A program made the position numbers and the translations under genes. Below, in pieces: positions 15,521-24,651 of a stretch of 36,977 nucleotides of DNA; the stretch's first letter is position 1, and the number at the start of each line of letters is the position of its first letter. The stretch spans positions 1-36,977 of the forward strand of contig CACNVR010000009.1 of NCBI GenBank assembly GCA_902623975.1. The letters are read 5' to 3'. Source of the DNA: an uncultured Pelagibacteraceae bacterium. GTDB lineage: Bacteria > Pseudomonadota > Alphaproteobacteria > Pelagibacterales > Pelagibacteraceae. The notes beneath the pieces are model-generated. The model had not been told where the DNA came from, did no database searches, and saw nothing but the letters and a program-made list of their open reading frames with translations.

Positions 15521-16288
15521 AGTAATTTCTATTGGAGTATGATCTGATGGTTTTTCACGACCTCTTGGATCTTTATTAATATTTATAGCTTTAACTTTAT
15601 CAATTAAAGAATTTGAAACTAGGAAGTGATCAATTCGCATACCATTATTTTTTTGCCAAGCACCTCTCATATAGTCCCAAAATGTATAACCCTCTTTTGT
15701 TTCATTAAAGTGTCTGTATACGTCGTTGAATCCTAAATTAAGCATTTCTCTAAATTTTTTTCTTATTTCTAATCTATATAAAGCATCATCTTCAAAACTT
15801 TTGACATTATAAACATCCTCTGCAGCTGGAATTACATTAAAATCACCTGCTAGAATTATATTTGAATTTTTTTTTGATAAGGTTTTTAATTGTTTAATTA
15901 ATTGGTCCATCCATTTTTTTTTGTAATCATATTTTTCTGTATCAACTGGGTTTCCATTTGGTGTGTAGATATTGATTAATTGTACAATCTTTTTACCATA
16001 TTCAACTTCTGCAGAAATTATTCTAGACTGTTTTAACTTATCTTTGATTAAGTCTGTTCGAATGTTCTTTAATTTATCTCTAGAAATGATTGCAACACCA
16101 TTATAACTTTTTTGACCAAAAACATGACTTTCATAATTCATTGATGAAAAATCATCGTAAGGAAAGTTTACATCTTCAGTTTTTATCTCCTGCATCATTA
16201 CAATATCTGGTTTGTATTTTAGAAGATAACTTTTTATATTTTCAATACGAGCCCGCACAGAATTTACATTCCACGAGGAAATAATCAT
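15512..16288 (-). CDS. xth: Exodeoxyribonuclease III (AP endonuclease)
   Basis: This repair enzyme cuts DNA at abasic sites and removes 3' blocking groups. The 258-residue protein has the exonuclease III fold motifs in order: ISSWNVNSVRARI at the start, MMQEIKT with the metal-binding Glu, AGDFNVIP with the catalytic Asp/Asn, and the final SDHTPIEI. The frame is open ten codons further to 16318, but I place the start at the ATG at 16288, where the stop of the upstream erpA gene overlaps it by one base (TAATG). The erpA-xth pair is thus translationally coupled. Its 3' end overlaps the Ldh2-family gene by 9 bases. Confidence 0.94.
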   Translation of the reverse strand: MIISSWNVNSVRARIENIKSYLLKYKPDIVMMQEIKTEDVNFPYDDFSSMNYESHVFGQKSYNGVAIISRDKLKNIRTDLIKDKLKQSRIISAEVEYGKKIVQLINIYTPNGNPVDTEKYDYKKKWMDQLIKQLKTLSKKNSNIILAGDFNVIPAAEDVYNVKSFEDDALYRLEIRKKFREMLNLGFNDVYRHFNETKEGYTFWDYMRGAWQKNNGMRIDHFLVSNSLIDKVKAININKDPRGREKPSDHTPIEITLT

Positions 16289-16605
16289 TAAAGAGAAAAT
16301 GAAACGCCACAACCACAAGAAGATTTTGTTTGCGGGTTTTTTATTTTAAATTGTTCACCAATTAATTCCGAAACATAATCAACCTCAGATCCCTTTAAAA
16401 GATCAGCAGAAGTTTTATCGATTAGTATATTTTCGAAATTTAAATCATCTGAGGTTTTTTCTTTATCAAAAGTAAACTCATATTGAAATCCAGAACAACC
16501 ACCACCTTTTATAGCGATTCTAAAAAAAGATCCTTTATCCTTTTTAGATAAAAGCGAATTTATCTGTTTTAGTGCTTTATCAGTAAATTTAATTTCTTTA
16601 ATCAT
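16288..16605 (-). CDS. erpA: Iron-sulfur cluster insertion protein ErpA/IscA family
   Basis: This A-type carrier hands iron-sulfur clusters to target proteins in the cytoplasm. The 105-residue protein has the three conserved cysteines: one in KGGGCSGFQYEF and two in SSCGCGVSF near the C-terminus. I favour ErpA over IscA because in alphaproteobacteria a gene of this type stands divergent from dgt beside xth, away from the isc/suf genes, but sequence alone does not separate the two cleanly. A 50-base spacer separates it from the divergent dgt; that spacer includes TATAGT at 16628-16633, a possible -10 for dgt. Confidence 0.88.
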   Translation of the reverse strand: MIKEIKFTDKALKQINSLLSKKDKGSFFRIAIKGGGCSGFQYEFTFDKEKTSDDLNFENILIDKTSADLLKGSEVDYVSELIGEQFKIKNPQTKSSCGCGVSFSL

Positions 16606-16655
16606 AATTGATCACTGGTATTAGTAATATAGTACTTAAAATTTAATTTTAAAGC

Positions 16656-17774
16656 ATGAAAAAATACTTAAAGATTGGTGTGTTTAAAAGCAAAGGAAGA
16701 TTATTTAAAGAATCTTTATCAAAATACAGAACACCTTTTCAAAGGGATCGCGATCGTATAATTCATAGTGCCTCATTTAGAAGATTAAAACATAAAACAC
16801 AAGTATTTGTAAATACTGAGGGTGATCACTATCGAACAAGAATTACACACTCAATGGAGGTAGCACAAATAGCCAGATCAATTGCTAGGTATCTTTGTTT
16901 AAATGAAGATTTAACAGAAACATTAAGTCTCGCTCATGACTTGGGTCATACACCTTTTGGTCATGCTGGTGAGGACTCACTAAACGAATGCATGTCAAAT
17001 TATGGAGGGTTTGACCATAATTTACAGACTCTTAGAATTGTAATGTTTTTAGAAAATAAATATTTAAGATTTGTTGGATTAAATCTTTCTATTGAAACGC
17101 TAGAGGGATTGTTAAAACATAATGGACCAGTAAATGATGTTGATCTTGTCGATGAATTAATAGGCATTAAAAGATTTAAAAATATGATAAATTTTAAAAC
17201 TTATCCTTTTTTAGAAGCTCAGGTAGCTGCAATATCTGATGATATAGCTTACAATAATCATGATATTCAGGATGGATTAAATGCAAATTTATTTAAGTTA
17301 GATGAATTAATTGAAATTGATTTCTTTAAGGATATTTACAAAAAATATAAAAGAAAGATCAATAAGTATAATTATAAAATAGCGACTTATCAGATAATAA
17401 GAGATTCGATAGATTTAATGATTAAAGATTTAATAGATAATACAAAAAACAATCTAAGAAAAAACAAAATCAAATCATCAAAGAATATTGATAAATCAAC
17501 TTTTTTATTAGTTGATTTCTCTGATAAAATTAAAAATTTTGATAATGAAATTAGATATTTTCTTAAAACAAAAATGTATAATAATAAAAAAGTGTTAGCA
17601 AAAAATAATAAAGGAAAATTGATTATTAAAAGATTATTTGAAAATTTTAAAAGACATCCAAGAAAATTTATTTCAAATGAACAACTTACTAAAGATAAGT
17701 TTAGAGCTATATCAGATTTTATTGCGGGGATGACGGACAGATACGCAATTAACCTTTATAAAGATTTAAAATGA
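16656..17774 (+). CDS. dgt: dNTP triphosphohydrolase (dGTPase-like)
   Basis: The enzyme splits dNTPs into deoxynucleoside and triphosphate, trimming the nucleotide pool. The 372-residue protein is a type-2 deoxyguanosinetriphosphatase-like member of the HD superfamily. The N-terminal YRTPFQRDRDRIIHSASFRRL is diagnostic, followed by His65 in RITHSMEV and the His94-Asp95 pair in AHDLGHTPFGHAGED. No membrane segment is seen. It is followed by argS with a 4-base ATGA overlap, the usual order in alphaproteobacteria. No Shine-Dalgarno sequence precedes the ATG. Confidence 0.93.
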   Translation: MKKYLKIGVFKSKGRLFKESLSKYRTPFQRDRDRIIHSASFRRLKHKTQVFVNTEGDHYRTRITHSMEVAQIARSIARYLCLNEDLTETLSLAHDLGHTPFGHAGEDSLNECMSNYGGFDHNLQTLRIVMFLENKYLRFVGLNLSIETLEGLLKHNGPVNDVDLVDELIGIKRFKNMINFKTYPFLEAQVAAISDDIAYNNHDIQDGLNANLFKLDELIEIDFFKDIYKKYKRKINKYNYKIATYQIIRDSIDLMIKDLIDNTKNNLRKNKIKSSKNIDKSTFLLVDFSDKIKNFDNEIRYFLKTKMYNNKKVLAKNNKGKLIIKRLFENFKRHPRKFISNEQLTKDKFRAISDFIAGMTDRYAINLYKDLK

Positions 17775-19504
17775 ATATATTTGATGAATATTTAGAAAAA
17801 ATAAAAAAAATTCTTTTAGATAATAAAGATAAAGGAAATTTGGTTTTACCTAATAGTCTAGACGGTATTACTGCAGAAGCTCCCCCTTTAAAATTTAATA
17901 GTGATATTTCAACAAACGCGGCAATGGTTTTATCTAAGATTAACAAATTACCCCCAACAGATTTAGCTAATAAATTAGTAGAACCGATTAAAAAAGATGA
18001 CCCATTTATTGATGATATTTCAGTAATTAAACCAGGCTTCATTAACATCAAATTTAAACCGATTTTTTGGACAAAGTTTGTAGAAAATATAATCAATGAC
18101 ACCAAAAATTTCGGAATAAACAAAACAGAAAAAAAGAAAAAATATTTAATAGAATTTGTTTCAGCTAACCCAACAGGGCCTTTACATGTTGGTCATTGTA
18201 GAGGAGCAGTTTTAGGAGATGTAATTGCCAATGTGCTTTTATTTAACAAACATGAAGTTACAAAAGAGTATTATGTTAATGATTACGGTAATCAAATAAT
18301 TAATTTTACAAAATCAGTTTACTTTAGAATAAGAGAATTAAAATTTAAAGAGGCTTTCCCAATAAATGATAAGGATTTATATCCAGGTGATTATCTAATT
18401 GATTTTGCAAAAAATATTATAAAACTAAATACAAAAACTGACTTTAAAAATTTTGAAAATATTTCTGAGGAATTGACAATTTTGTCAATAAGTGAAGCTT
18501 TAAAGTTAATTAAAACAAATCTAAATAGTTTGGGTATAAAACATGATAATTTTATAAGTGAAAGAAAATTAGTTGATGATAACGAAGTTGAAAAAGCAAT
18601 AGATCTACTTCAAAAAAAACATTTTGTTTATAAAGGAAAAATTGATGCTCCAGCAGGTGAGGATGAAGCAAACTGGGTAGAACGAGAACAGTTATTATTT
18701 AAATCTACAGACTTTGGAGATGATAAAGACAGAGCTTTACAAAAATCTGATGGTTCATGGACATATTTTGCTAGTGATGTTGCCTATCATAAAAATAAAA
18801 TTGATAGAAAATTTGATCACTTAATCAACATTTTGGGTGCTGATCATGCTGGTTACATAAAAAGAATTAGCTCATCTGTAGAAGCTCTATCCGGATCAAA
18901 AAATAAGTTGATTTGTAAAGTAAGTCAACTGGTGAAATTAATTAAAGACAAAGAACCTTTTAAAATGTCCAAAAGAAAAGGAGATTATATAACTGTAGAT
19001 GATTTGATTAATGAAGTAGGTAAAGACGCCACAAGATTTATTATGTTAAATAGAAGTAGCGATGTAGAGCTAGATTTTGATTTTGATAATGTGATTGAAA
19101 AATCTAAAGATAACCCTCTTTATTATGTTCAATATTGTTACGCGAGAATTGCATCTGTTTTTAGACACATTGATAAAGATTTGACTTCAGATATTAAAAT
19201 AGAAAATTTTGATTTTCAATACTCTGAAGAGGAAATAAATATTTTAAGAAAAATATCTGAATGGCCTAAATGTATAGATATATCTTCTAAAAAACTTGAG
19301 CCACACAGAATACCTATATATCTTTATGAATTGGCATCTTTATTTCATTCATACTGGAATTTGGGAAAAGACAATCCTGAAAAAAGATTTATTAACGATC
19401 AAAAAAAAATTACTGATGATAAATTGATCTTTTTAAAAACAATTTCAAACATAATCAAATCAGGGATGGATATTGTTGGAGTATCAGTTCCTGATAGAAT
19501 GTAA
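17771..19504 (+). CDS. argS: Arginyl-tRNA synthetase
   Basis: This class I synthetase charges tRNA-Arg. The 577-residue protein shows the N-terminal tRNA D-loop-recognition domain, then the HIGH signature as HVGH (139-142) in SANPTGPLHVGHCRG, the KMSKS-loop equivalent KMSKRKGDYITVDDLI, and a DALR-type helical anticodon-binding domain in the last 110 residues, ending in GMDIVGVSVPDRM. The KMSKR variant is normal for ArgS. It overlaps dgt by 4 bases and the next small gene by 1 base (TAATG). Confidence 0.97.
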   Translation: MNIFDEYLEKIKKILLDNKDKGNLVLPNSLDGITAEAPPLKFNSDISTNAAMVLSKINKLPPTDLANKLVEPIKKDDPFIDDISVIKPGFINIKFKPIFWTKFVENIINDTKNFGINKTEKKKKYLIEFVSANPTGPLHVGHCRGAVLGDVIANVLLFNKHEVTKEYYVNDYGNQIINFTKSVYFRIRELKFKEAFPINDKDLYPGDYLIDFAKNIIKLNTKTDFKNFENISEELTILSISEALKLIKTNLNSLGIKHDNFISERKLVDDNEVEKAIDLLQKKHFVYKGKIDAPAGEDEANWVEREQLLFKSTDFGDDKDRALQKSDGSWTYFASDVAYHKNKIDRKFDHLINILGADHAGYIKRISSSVEALSGSKNKLICKVSQLVKLIKDKEPFKMSKRKGDYITVDDLINEVGKDATRFIMLNRSSDVELDFDFDNVIEKSKDNPLYYVQYCYARIASVFRHIDKDLTSDIKIENFDFQYSEEEINILRKISEWPKCIDISSKKLEPHRIPIYLYELASLFHSYWNLGKDNPEKRFINDQKKITDDKLIFLKTISNIIKSGMDIVGVSVPDRM

Positions 19505-19767
19505 TGCTCAAAGAAATTAAATATCTAATATTTATTTTAATTATTGGGTTATTTTTATTTTTTACTGTCAGGTATTATTTTTCAGATACCAATAAAAAAA
19601 ATTCATATAGATCTTTAAATACTATTAATAAAAGAATTTCAATTTATGCTGAAAAATTACCAGTATTAAAAAATGATACTAAAAATATAATAGAATATGT
19701 TGAACAATCAAATGATAAAAAGAAGAAAAAGTTTAATTTTTGGAAATTATTAGAGACTAATGAATAA
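19504..19767 (+). CDS. Small single-pass membrane protein in the SPOR-gene position
   Basis: This 87-residue protein has one N-terminal membrane segment (about residues 7-26, rich in Ile/Leu/Phe) followed by a short, charged, lysine-rich tail that would face the periplasm or cytoplasm depending on topology. I recognise no domain. It overlaps argS by 1 base and nagZ by 8, so it is certainly expressed with them. In many alphaproteobacteria the gene between argS and nagZ encodes a much longer SPOR-domain (peptidoglycan-binding) protein with one N-terminal membrane helix. This may be a shrunken relic keeping only the anchor, or an unrelated replacement; the sequence does not decide. Confidence 0.75.
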   Translation: MLKEIKYLIFILIIGLFLFFTVRYYFSDTNKKNSYRSLNTINKRISIYAEKLPVLKNDTKNIIEYVEQSNDKKKKKFNFWKLLETNE

Positions 19768-20707
19768 TCGTCGTTCATTTATCGTTGGTATAAAATCATT
19801 GAAACTTTCAATAAAAGAGCAAAATTTTTTAAAAGAATATAAACCTTGGGGGATAATTTTATTTACTCGAAACATAAAAAATATCAAACAAGCTGCCAAT
19901 TTAACTAATTCAATTAGAAAAATTTTCAATGATAGAAATTATCCTATATTGGTTGATCAAGAAGGTGGTAGGGTTAATCGATTAAAAAATATTATTTTAT
20001 TCGATAATCTCTCTTCAGAATTTTTTGGTAAAAAATATATAAGTAATAACAGAGAATTTCATTTCCTTTATAAATTGTTTATAGATAAGACTTCATTCTT
20101 ATTAAAATCTATTGGAGTAAATATTAACACTGTCCCGGTTTTAGATTTAAAAGTGAAGGGTGCATCAAATATTATTGGAGATAGATCTTTTTCAAAAGAT
20201 ACTAAAATAGTCTCAAAAATAGGAGATTATAGTATTAATTATTTTCATCAAAATTCAATTGGCACTGTAATTAAACATATCCCTGGTCATGGATTAGCAA
20301 AAGTCGATAGTCATCATTACACTCCAATTGTAAATAAAAAAATAGACTATTTAATTAAAAAGGATTTTGCAGCCTTTAGAAATAAAAAAGCTTTTTTCGC
20401 AATGACGGCACATATTATTTTTAAACAAATTGATAACATAAATACCGTTACTCACTCTAAAAAATTGATTAAATTAATTAGAAATAAAATAGGATTTAAA
20501 AACATTATTATTTCTGATGATTTATCTATGAAAAGCTTAAAAGGGAATCTCAGAGAAAATACAATTAAAACGTTTAAAGCAGGTTGTAATTTGGCTTTAC
20601 ACTGTAATGGAAATTATAACGAAATGGAGATTGTTGGAAAAAATTCTCCTTTAATTGATAATTTTATTTTAAAAAAAACATCACAATTTTATAAAATTTT
20701 AAGATAA
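19760..20707 (+). CDS. nagZ: Beta-N-acetylhexosaminidase NagZ (GH3)
   Basis: NagZ removes N-acetylglucosamine from cytoplasmic muropeptides during peptidoglycan recycling. The 315-residue protein has the GH3 marks: DQEGGRVNRL at about 66-75, KHIPGHG at 172-178 with the catalytic-loop His and the following DSHH, and the nucleophile region IISDDLSMKSL with Asp253. It has no signal peptide, in keeping with a cytoplasmic recycling enzyme. It overlaps the preceding small gene by 8 bases and is followed by scpA after 9 bases. Confidence 0.94.
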   Translation: MNNRRSFIVGIKSLKLSIKEQNFLKEYKPWGIILFTRNIKNIKQAANLTNSIRKIFNDRNYPILVDQEGGRVNRLKNIILFDNLSSEFFGKKYISNNREFHFLYKLFIDKTSFLLKSIGVNINTVPVLDLKVKGASNIIGDRSFSKDTKIVSKIGDYSINYFHQNSIGTVIKHIPGHGLAKVDSHHYTPIVNKKIDYLIKKDFAAFRNKKAFFAMTAHIIFKQIDNINTVTHSKKLIKLIRNKIGFKNIIISDDLSMKSLKGNLRENTIKTFKAGCNLALHCNGNYNEMEIVGKNSPLIDNFILKKTSQFYKILR

Positions 20708-20716
20708 TATTAATCA

Positions 20717-21460
20717 ATGGTAGAAAAAGATTCTGGCTTATTTGAAGTAGATATTGAAAATTATAATGGACCGCTAGATATATTATTAGATTTAGCAAAA
20801 GCTCAAAAAGTTAATTTAGAGGAAATTTCTATTACAAAATTAGCTGATCAATTTCACGATTTTATTACTAATAAAAAGAACCTTAATCTAGAAATTGCTT
20901 CAGAGTATTTATTAATGGCTACTTGGTTAGCATATTTGAAATCTAAACTTTTATTACCAGGTACACCCGAGGAAGAATTTAAAGTTCATGAGGTTGCAGA
21001 AAAATTAAAGTTACAATTAAAAAAATTAGAATTAATTAGATTATTATCAGAACAAATGCTTAAAAGAAAAAGATTAGGAAGAGAAATCAGAACTCGAGGT
21101 ATTAAAGCTGGCATCAGACCAATTTATAATAGTGAGTACAAGGTAAATTTATTTGAATTATTAAAAACTTACTCAACAATTATTATGACTAAAGATTTTC
21201 AGAGAATGAATATTCCAAAATTACCGGTCTTTACAACTGAGGAAGGTATCAAAACAATTCAGGGATTTTTTGGAAAATTAACTGATTGGAAAAAATTAGA
21301 AGATTTAATACCTAAAAATTTTAAAAGTGGATCAAAATTTAAAAGAACTGGTAAAGCTGGTATATTTGCAGGATCTCTGGAATTAGTTAAAGAAGGAAAC
21401 TTAAAAATGAAACAAGATGATCTTTTTACTGATGTATATATAAGAGAAACAAATGATTAA
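20717..21460 (+). CDS. scpA: Segregation and condensation protein ScpA
   Basis: ScpA is the kleisin subunit of the SMC-ScpAB condensin. The 247-residue protein starts with the family hallmark YNGPLDILLDLAKAQKVNL and continues with LATWLAYLKSKLLLP-like sequence (here MATWLAYLKSKLLLP), the N-terminal helix bundle that binds the SMC neck. The C-terminal winged-helix part is less conserved and lysine-rich. It is complete and of normal length. Its stop lies 8 bases inside scpB, so the two partners are translationally coupled, as usual. Confidence 0.94.
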   Translation: MVEKDSGLFEVDIENYNGPLDILLDLAKAQKVNLEEISITKLADQFHDFITNKKNLNLEIASEYLLMATWLAYLKSKLLLPGTPEEEFKVHEVAEKLKLQLKKLELIRLLSEQMLKRKRLGREIRTRGIKAGIRPIYNSEYKVNLFELLKTYSTIIMTKDFQRMNIPKLPVFTTEEGIKTIQGFFGKLTDWKKLEDLIPKNFKSGSKFKRTGKAGIFAGSLELVKEGNLKMKQDDLFTDVYIRETND

Positions 21461-22154
21461 AAAAAAAAATAAAAAAAAAAATAATATAATAAAATTTCCC
21501 TCAAAATTATCTTCTCTAGAAAAAGAAATTGAAGCAATTATTTTTGCTGCAGCTGAACCGCTTGATATAGAAACAATTTCAAATAAAATGTCAAAAAATA
21601 CAGATGTTGAAAAAATTTTGTTAAAATTACAGTCTGAATATTCAGATCGTGGAATTAATTTGGTCTGTATCTCAAAAAAATGGTCATTTAGGACATCCCC
21701 TATTTTATCAAATTTAATGAAACAAGAAAAAACAATAGAAAAAAAACTATCTAAAGCAGCAATCGAAACTCTTGCAATCATTGTTTATCATCAACCTGTA
21801 ACGAGAGCTGAAATAGAGGAAATCAGAGGTGTTGCATTTGGCACTAATACTTTGGAGATATTAATGGAACTTAACTGGGTTAAACCAGGAGGCAGAAAAG
21901 ATGTACCTGGTAAACCAATACAATATGTAACGACTGATGATTTTTTAAGTCATTTTAATCTTCAAAAATTATCTGACTTACCTACTGTGGACGAATTAGG
22001 TGCTGCTGGTTTAATTGATAGTGCAAATATAGATAATGCAATTTTTGGAACTGGGAAATTTTACAAAGAAAAACAAGATGATAAAAAAGAGGACATTTAC
22101 TCAAATATAGACGAAATGCTAAGTAGCACTCTGGACCCTGAGGAAAATAGATAA
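21453..22154 (+). CDS. scpB: Segregation and condensation protein ScpB
   Basis: ScpB dimers bind the middle of ScpA in the SMC condensin. The 233-residue protein has two winged-helix domains: LEKEIEAIIFAAAEPLDIETI opens the first, and the second contains the hallmark LSKAAIETLAIIVYHQPVTRAEIEEIRG and WVKPGGRKDVPGKPIQYVTT. The first 14 residues are almost all Lys/Asn and are encoded by two runs of eleven A residues (21459-21469 and 21471-21481), a possible slippage site. It overlaps scpA by 8 bases and is followed, after 66 bases, by the tat genes. Confidence 0.95.
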   Translation: MIKKKNKKKNNIIKFPSKLSSLEKEIEAIIFAAAEPLDIETISNKMSKNTDVEKILLKLQSEYSDRGINLVCISKKWSFRTSPILSNLMKQEKTIEKKLSKAAIETLAIIVYHQPVTRAEIEEIRGVAFGTNTLEILMELNWVKPGGRKDVPGKPIQYVTTDDFLSHFNLQKLSDLPTVDELGAAGLIDSANIDNAIFGTGKFYKEKQDDKKEDIYSNIDEMLSSTLDPEENR

Positions 22155-22220
22155 TTTTAAATTAGAGTTATAAAAAAAATTGCACTTTTAAATTATTAAT
22201 AAAAGGGATATAAGAATTGT

Positions 22221-22421
22221 ATGAGTATTGGAATTTGGCAAATAGCGATAGTAGTAATTTTAGTGGTATTATTATTTGGACGTGGAAAAATATCTAGTCT
22301 GATGGGTGATGTTGCCAAAGGTATTAAGAGCTTTAAAAAGGGAATGGCATCAGATGTAACTGATGATAATGAACCCAAAAATATTTCCGACGATAATCAA
22401 GACACAAATAAAAAAGAATAA
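22221..22421 (+). CDS. tatA: Twin-arginine translocase subunit TatA
   Basis: TatA forms the variable-size part of the Tat pathway that exports folded proteins. The 66-residue product has the expected build: a short N-terminus, one membrane helix (about 4-19, [17 protein letters not shown]), the conserved [23 protein letters not shown] hinge and amphipathic helix, and an acidic disordered tail. tatB follows five bases later and tatC after that, in the common tatABC order. The upstream spacer holds AAAAGGG about 13 bases before the ATG, too far for a good ribosome site. Confidence 0.94.
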   Translation: MSIGIWQIAIVVILVVLLFGRGKISSLMGDVAKGIKSFKKGMASDVTDDNEPKNISDDNQDTNKKE

Positions 22422-22426
22422 ATCAC

Positions 22427-22639
22427 ATGCCTACTATTGGTTGGTTTGAGATTTTAATTGTTGTATCGATAGCAATTGTTGTACTAGGACCAAAAGATTT
22501 TCCAATAATGCTAAAAAAAGTTGGATCTTGGATTGGATCTACAAAAAAATATATTAGCAATATACAAAATGAAGTTTCTAATATTGATATTGAAGATAAC
22601 AAAATAGAAAAAGAAGAAGATAAAAAAGATGACAAATGA
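22427..22639 (+). CDS. tatB: Twin-arginine translocase subunit TatB
   Basis: TatB works with TatC to recognise twin-arginine signal peptides. This 70-residue version begins IGWFEILIVVSIAIVVLGPKDFP, with the conserved Glu8 in the membrane helix and the GP hinge that distinguish TatB from TatA, followed by an amphipathic helix (MLKKVGSWIGSTKKYI) and a short acidic/lysine tail. It is much shorter than the roughly 170 residues of E. coli TatB because the tail is reduced, in keeping with genome streamlining. Its end overlaps tatC by 11 bases. Confidence 0.92.
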   Translation: MPTIGWFEILIVVSIAIVVLGPKDFPIMLKKVGSWIGSTKKYISNIQNEVSNIDIEDNKIEKEEDKKDDK

Positions 22640-23399
22640 TGATAATGAAAGTAGCTTTGTAAGTCATTTGGCTGAATTAAGAAAAAGGTTAATTCATAGT
22701 TTTATTTTTTTAATAATTTTTTTCGTTGTTTGTTACTTTTTTGCAGAACATTTATACGGTTTTTTAGTCGATCCCTATGCTCAAGCAGTAAAAAATGATG
22801 GTATTGAAAGAAGATTAATTTTTACAGCATTGCAAGAAACGTTTTTAACATATTTAAAAGTTTCTTTTTTTACTGCTTTTTTTGTGACATGCCCATTTAT
22901 ATTAACTCAAATTTGGAAATTTATTGCACCAGGACTTTATAAGCATGAAAAAATTGCAATATTACCTTATTTGATTTTGACACCAATTTTATTCTTTTTA
23001 GGAGGCATGTTGGTTTATTATCTTATAATGCCATTAGCTATAAAGTTTTTTTTATCTTTTGAAAGCAGTGGTTTATCAACAAATTTACCAATTCAATTAG
23101 AAGCCAAAGTAAATGAATATCTTTCACTAGTAATGAAATTAATTTTTGCTTTTGGAATAAGTTTTCAGTTACCAGTAGTTTTAAGTTTACTTGCAAGAGT
23201 TGGAATTGTTGATTCAGAGTTTTTAAAAAAAAGACGTAAATATGTCATAGTAATTATATTTGCAGCAGCTGCTTTATTAACACCTCCCGATCCAATTACT
23301 CAAATAGGTTTAGCAATTCCATTATTAATTTTATATGAATTATCAATATTTTCTGTAAAGTTTATTGAAAACAAAAAATTAAAAAACTCAGATGCATAA
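22629..23399 (+). CDS. tatC: Twin-arginine translocase subunit TatC
   Basis: TatC is the six-span core of the Tat translocase and the receptor for twin-arginine signals. The 256-residue protein has the N-terminal SHLAELRKRLIHS signature, six hydrophobic spans, the periplasmic TALQETFLTYLKVSF segment and the FGISFQLPVVL stretch of the fourth span, then LTPPDPITQIGLAIPLLILYE. All are standard family features. It overlaps tatB by 11 bases and serS by 8, so translation is likely coupled along tatA-tatB-tatC-serS. Confidence 0.96.
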   Translation: MTNDDNESSFVSHLAELRKRLIHSFIFLIIFFVVCYFFAEHLYGFLVDPYAQAVKNDGIERRLIFTALQETFLTYLKVSFFTAFFVTCPFILTQIWKFIAPGLYKHEKIAILPYLILTPILFFLGGMLVYYLIMPLAIKFFLSFESSGLSTNLPIQLEAKVNEYLSLVMKLIFAFGISFQLPVVLSLLARVGIVDSEFLKKRRKYVIVIIFAAAALLTPPDPITQIGLAIPLLILYELSIFSVKFIENKKLKNSDA

Positions 23400-24651
23400 T
23401 TTAAAAGAAATTCGTAAGGATTTTGAATCTTTTAGAAAAAAATTAGAAAAAAGATCTGTAGATATTAATTTTGATGAATTAAAAGATTTAGATATTAAAA
23501 ATAGAGAATTTATTCAAAAAAAAGAAACTTTAGAAAAAGAAAAAAAAGATATTTCAAAATCAAAAGATAAATCCTTATTTTCTAGATCAAAAGAAATTTC
23601 AGTTTCTATTGATAAAATTGTAAGCGAACAAGAAATTATTCAAGAAAAATTAAACAAAATACTTTCCAATATTCCTAATTTACCTCATTCAGATGTTCCA
23701 ATTGGAAATGATGAAAATGCTAATGTTGAACTTAAAAAATACGGGAAATTACCAAATTTTGATTTCAAACCTAAATCTCATTATGAATTAGGAGAAAATC
23801 TTGGCATGCTTGATTTTGATCTCGCGACCAAGACAACAGGATCTAGATTTGTATTTGTAAAAAATAAGTTAGCTTTACTAGAGAGAGCTATTTCAAACTT
23901 TATGTTAGATATTCATATTTCTAAAAATGGTTATGAAGAAATATCTCCTCCGCTGCTAGTTTCTGAAAGCACAATGTTTGGCACTGGTCAACTTCCTAAA
24001 TTTGAAAACGATCAGTTTGAGGTGAAATTGGAAGAGGGTAGTGACAGAAAATTCTTAATTCCAACAGCTGAAGTAATTTTAACGAATATTGTAAAAGATA
24101 AAATTATTGATTTAAAAGAACTTCCTATGAGGTTCGTTGCATCTACTCCATGTTTTAGAAAAGAAGCTGGTAGTTACGGAAAAGATACCAAAGGCATGAT
24201 CAGACAACATCAATTCTATAAAGTAGAAATGGTCAGCATTGTTGAGCAAACTAAATGTCTAGAGGAACTAGAGAGAATGACCGATTGTGCTACCAATATT
24301 TTAGATCTTTTAGAATTACCTTATAGAAAAATGATTTTATGTAGTGGTGATATGGGATTTAGTGCTGAAAAAACTTATGACATTGAAGTGTGGCTTCCAT
24401 CAGAAAATAGATACAGAGAAATATCATCCTGTTCCTCATGCTCAACTTTTCAGTCAGTAAGAATGAAGGCTAGATATAAAAATCAAAACAAAGAAACTTT
24501 ATTTGCCGGAACCTTAAATGGAAGTGGTCTAGCAATTGGTAGAACATTGATTGCAATTTTAGAAAATTATCAGCAAAAAGATGGGTCAATAACTATTCCA
24601 AAAGTATTGGTTCCATATATGAATAATTTACAAAAAATTTCTATCAAATAA
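23392..24651 (+). CDS. serS: Seryl-tRNA synthetase
   Basis: This class II synthetase charges tRNA-Ser and, where present, tRNA-Sec. The 419-residue protein has the N-terminal antiparallel coiled-coil arm (about 1-105, lysine/glutamate-rich) that binds the long variable arm, then motif 2 around RFVASTPCFRKEAGSYGKDTKG and motif 3 around NGSGLAIGRTLIAILENYQ. EISSCSSCSTFQ, the serine-binding region, is also present. The length is normal. It overlaps tatC by 8 bases. In many alphaproteobacteria surE and pcm follow serS before yajC; here yajC comes directly after 54 bases. Confidence 0.97.
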   Translation: MHNLKEIRKDFESFRKKLEKRSVDINFDELKDLDIKNREFIQKKETLEKEKKDISKSKDKSLFSRSKEISVSIDKIVSEQEIIQEKLNKILSNIPNLPHSDVPIGNDENANVELKKYGKLPNFDFKPKSHYELGENLGMLDFDLATKTTGSRFVFVKNKLALLERAISNFMLDIHISKNGYEEISPPLLVSESTMFGTGQLPKFENDQFEVKLEEGSDRKFLIPTAEVILTNIVKDKIIDLKELPMRFVASTPCFRKEAGSYGKDTKGMIRQHQFYKVEMVSIVEQTKCLEELERMTDCATNILDLLELPYRKMILCSGDMGFSAEKTYDIEVWLPSENRYREISSCSSCSTFQSVRMKARYKNQNKETLFAGTLNGSGLAIGRTLIAILENYQQKDGSITIPKVLVPYMNNLQKISIK

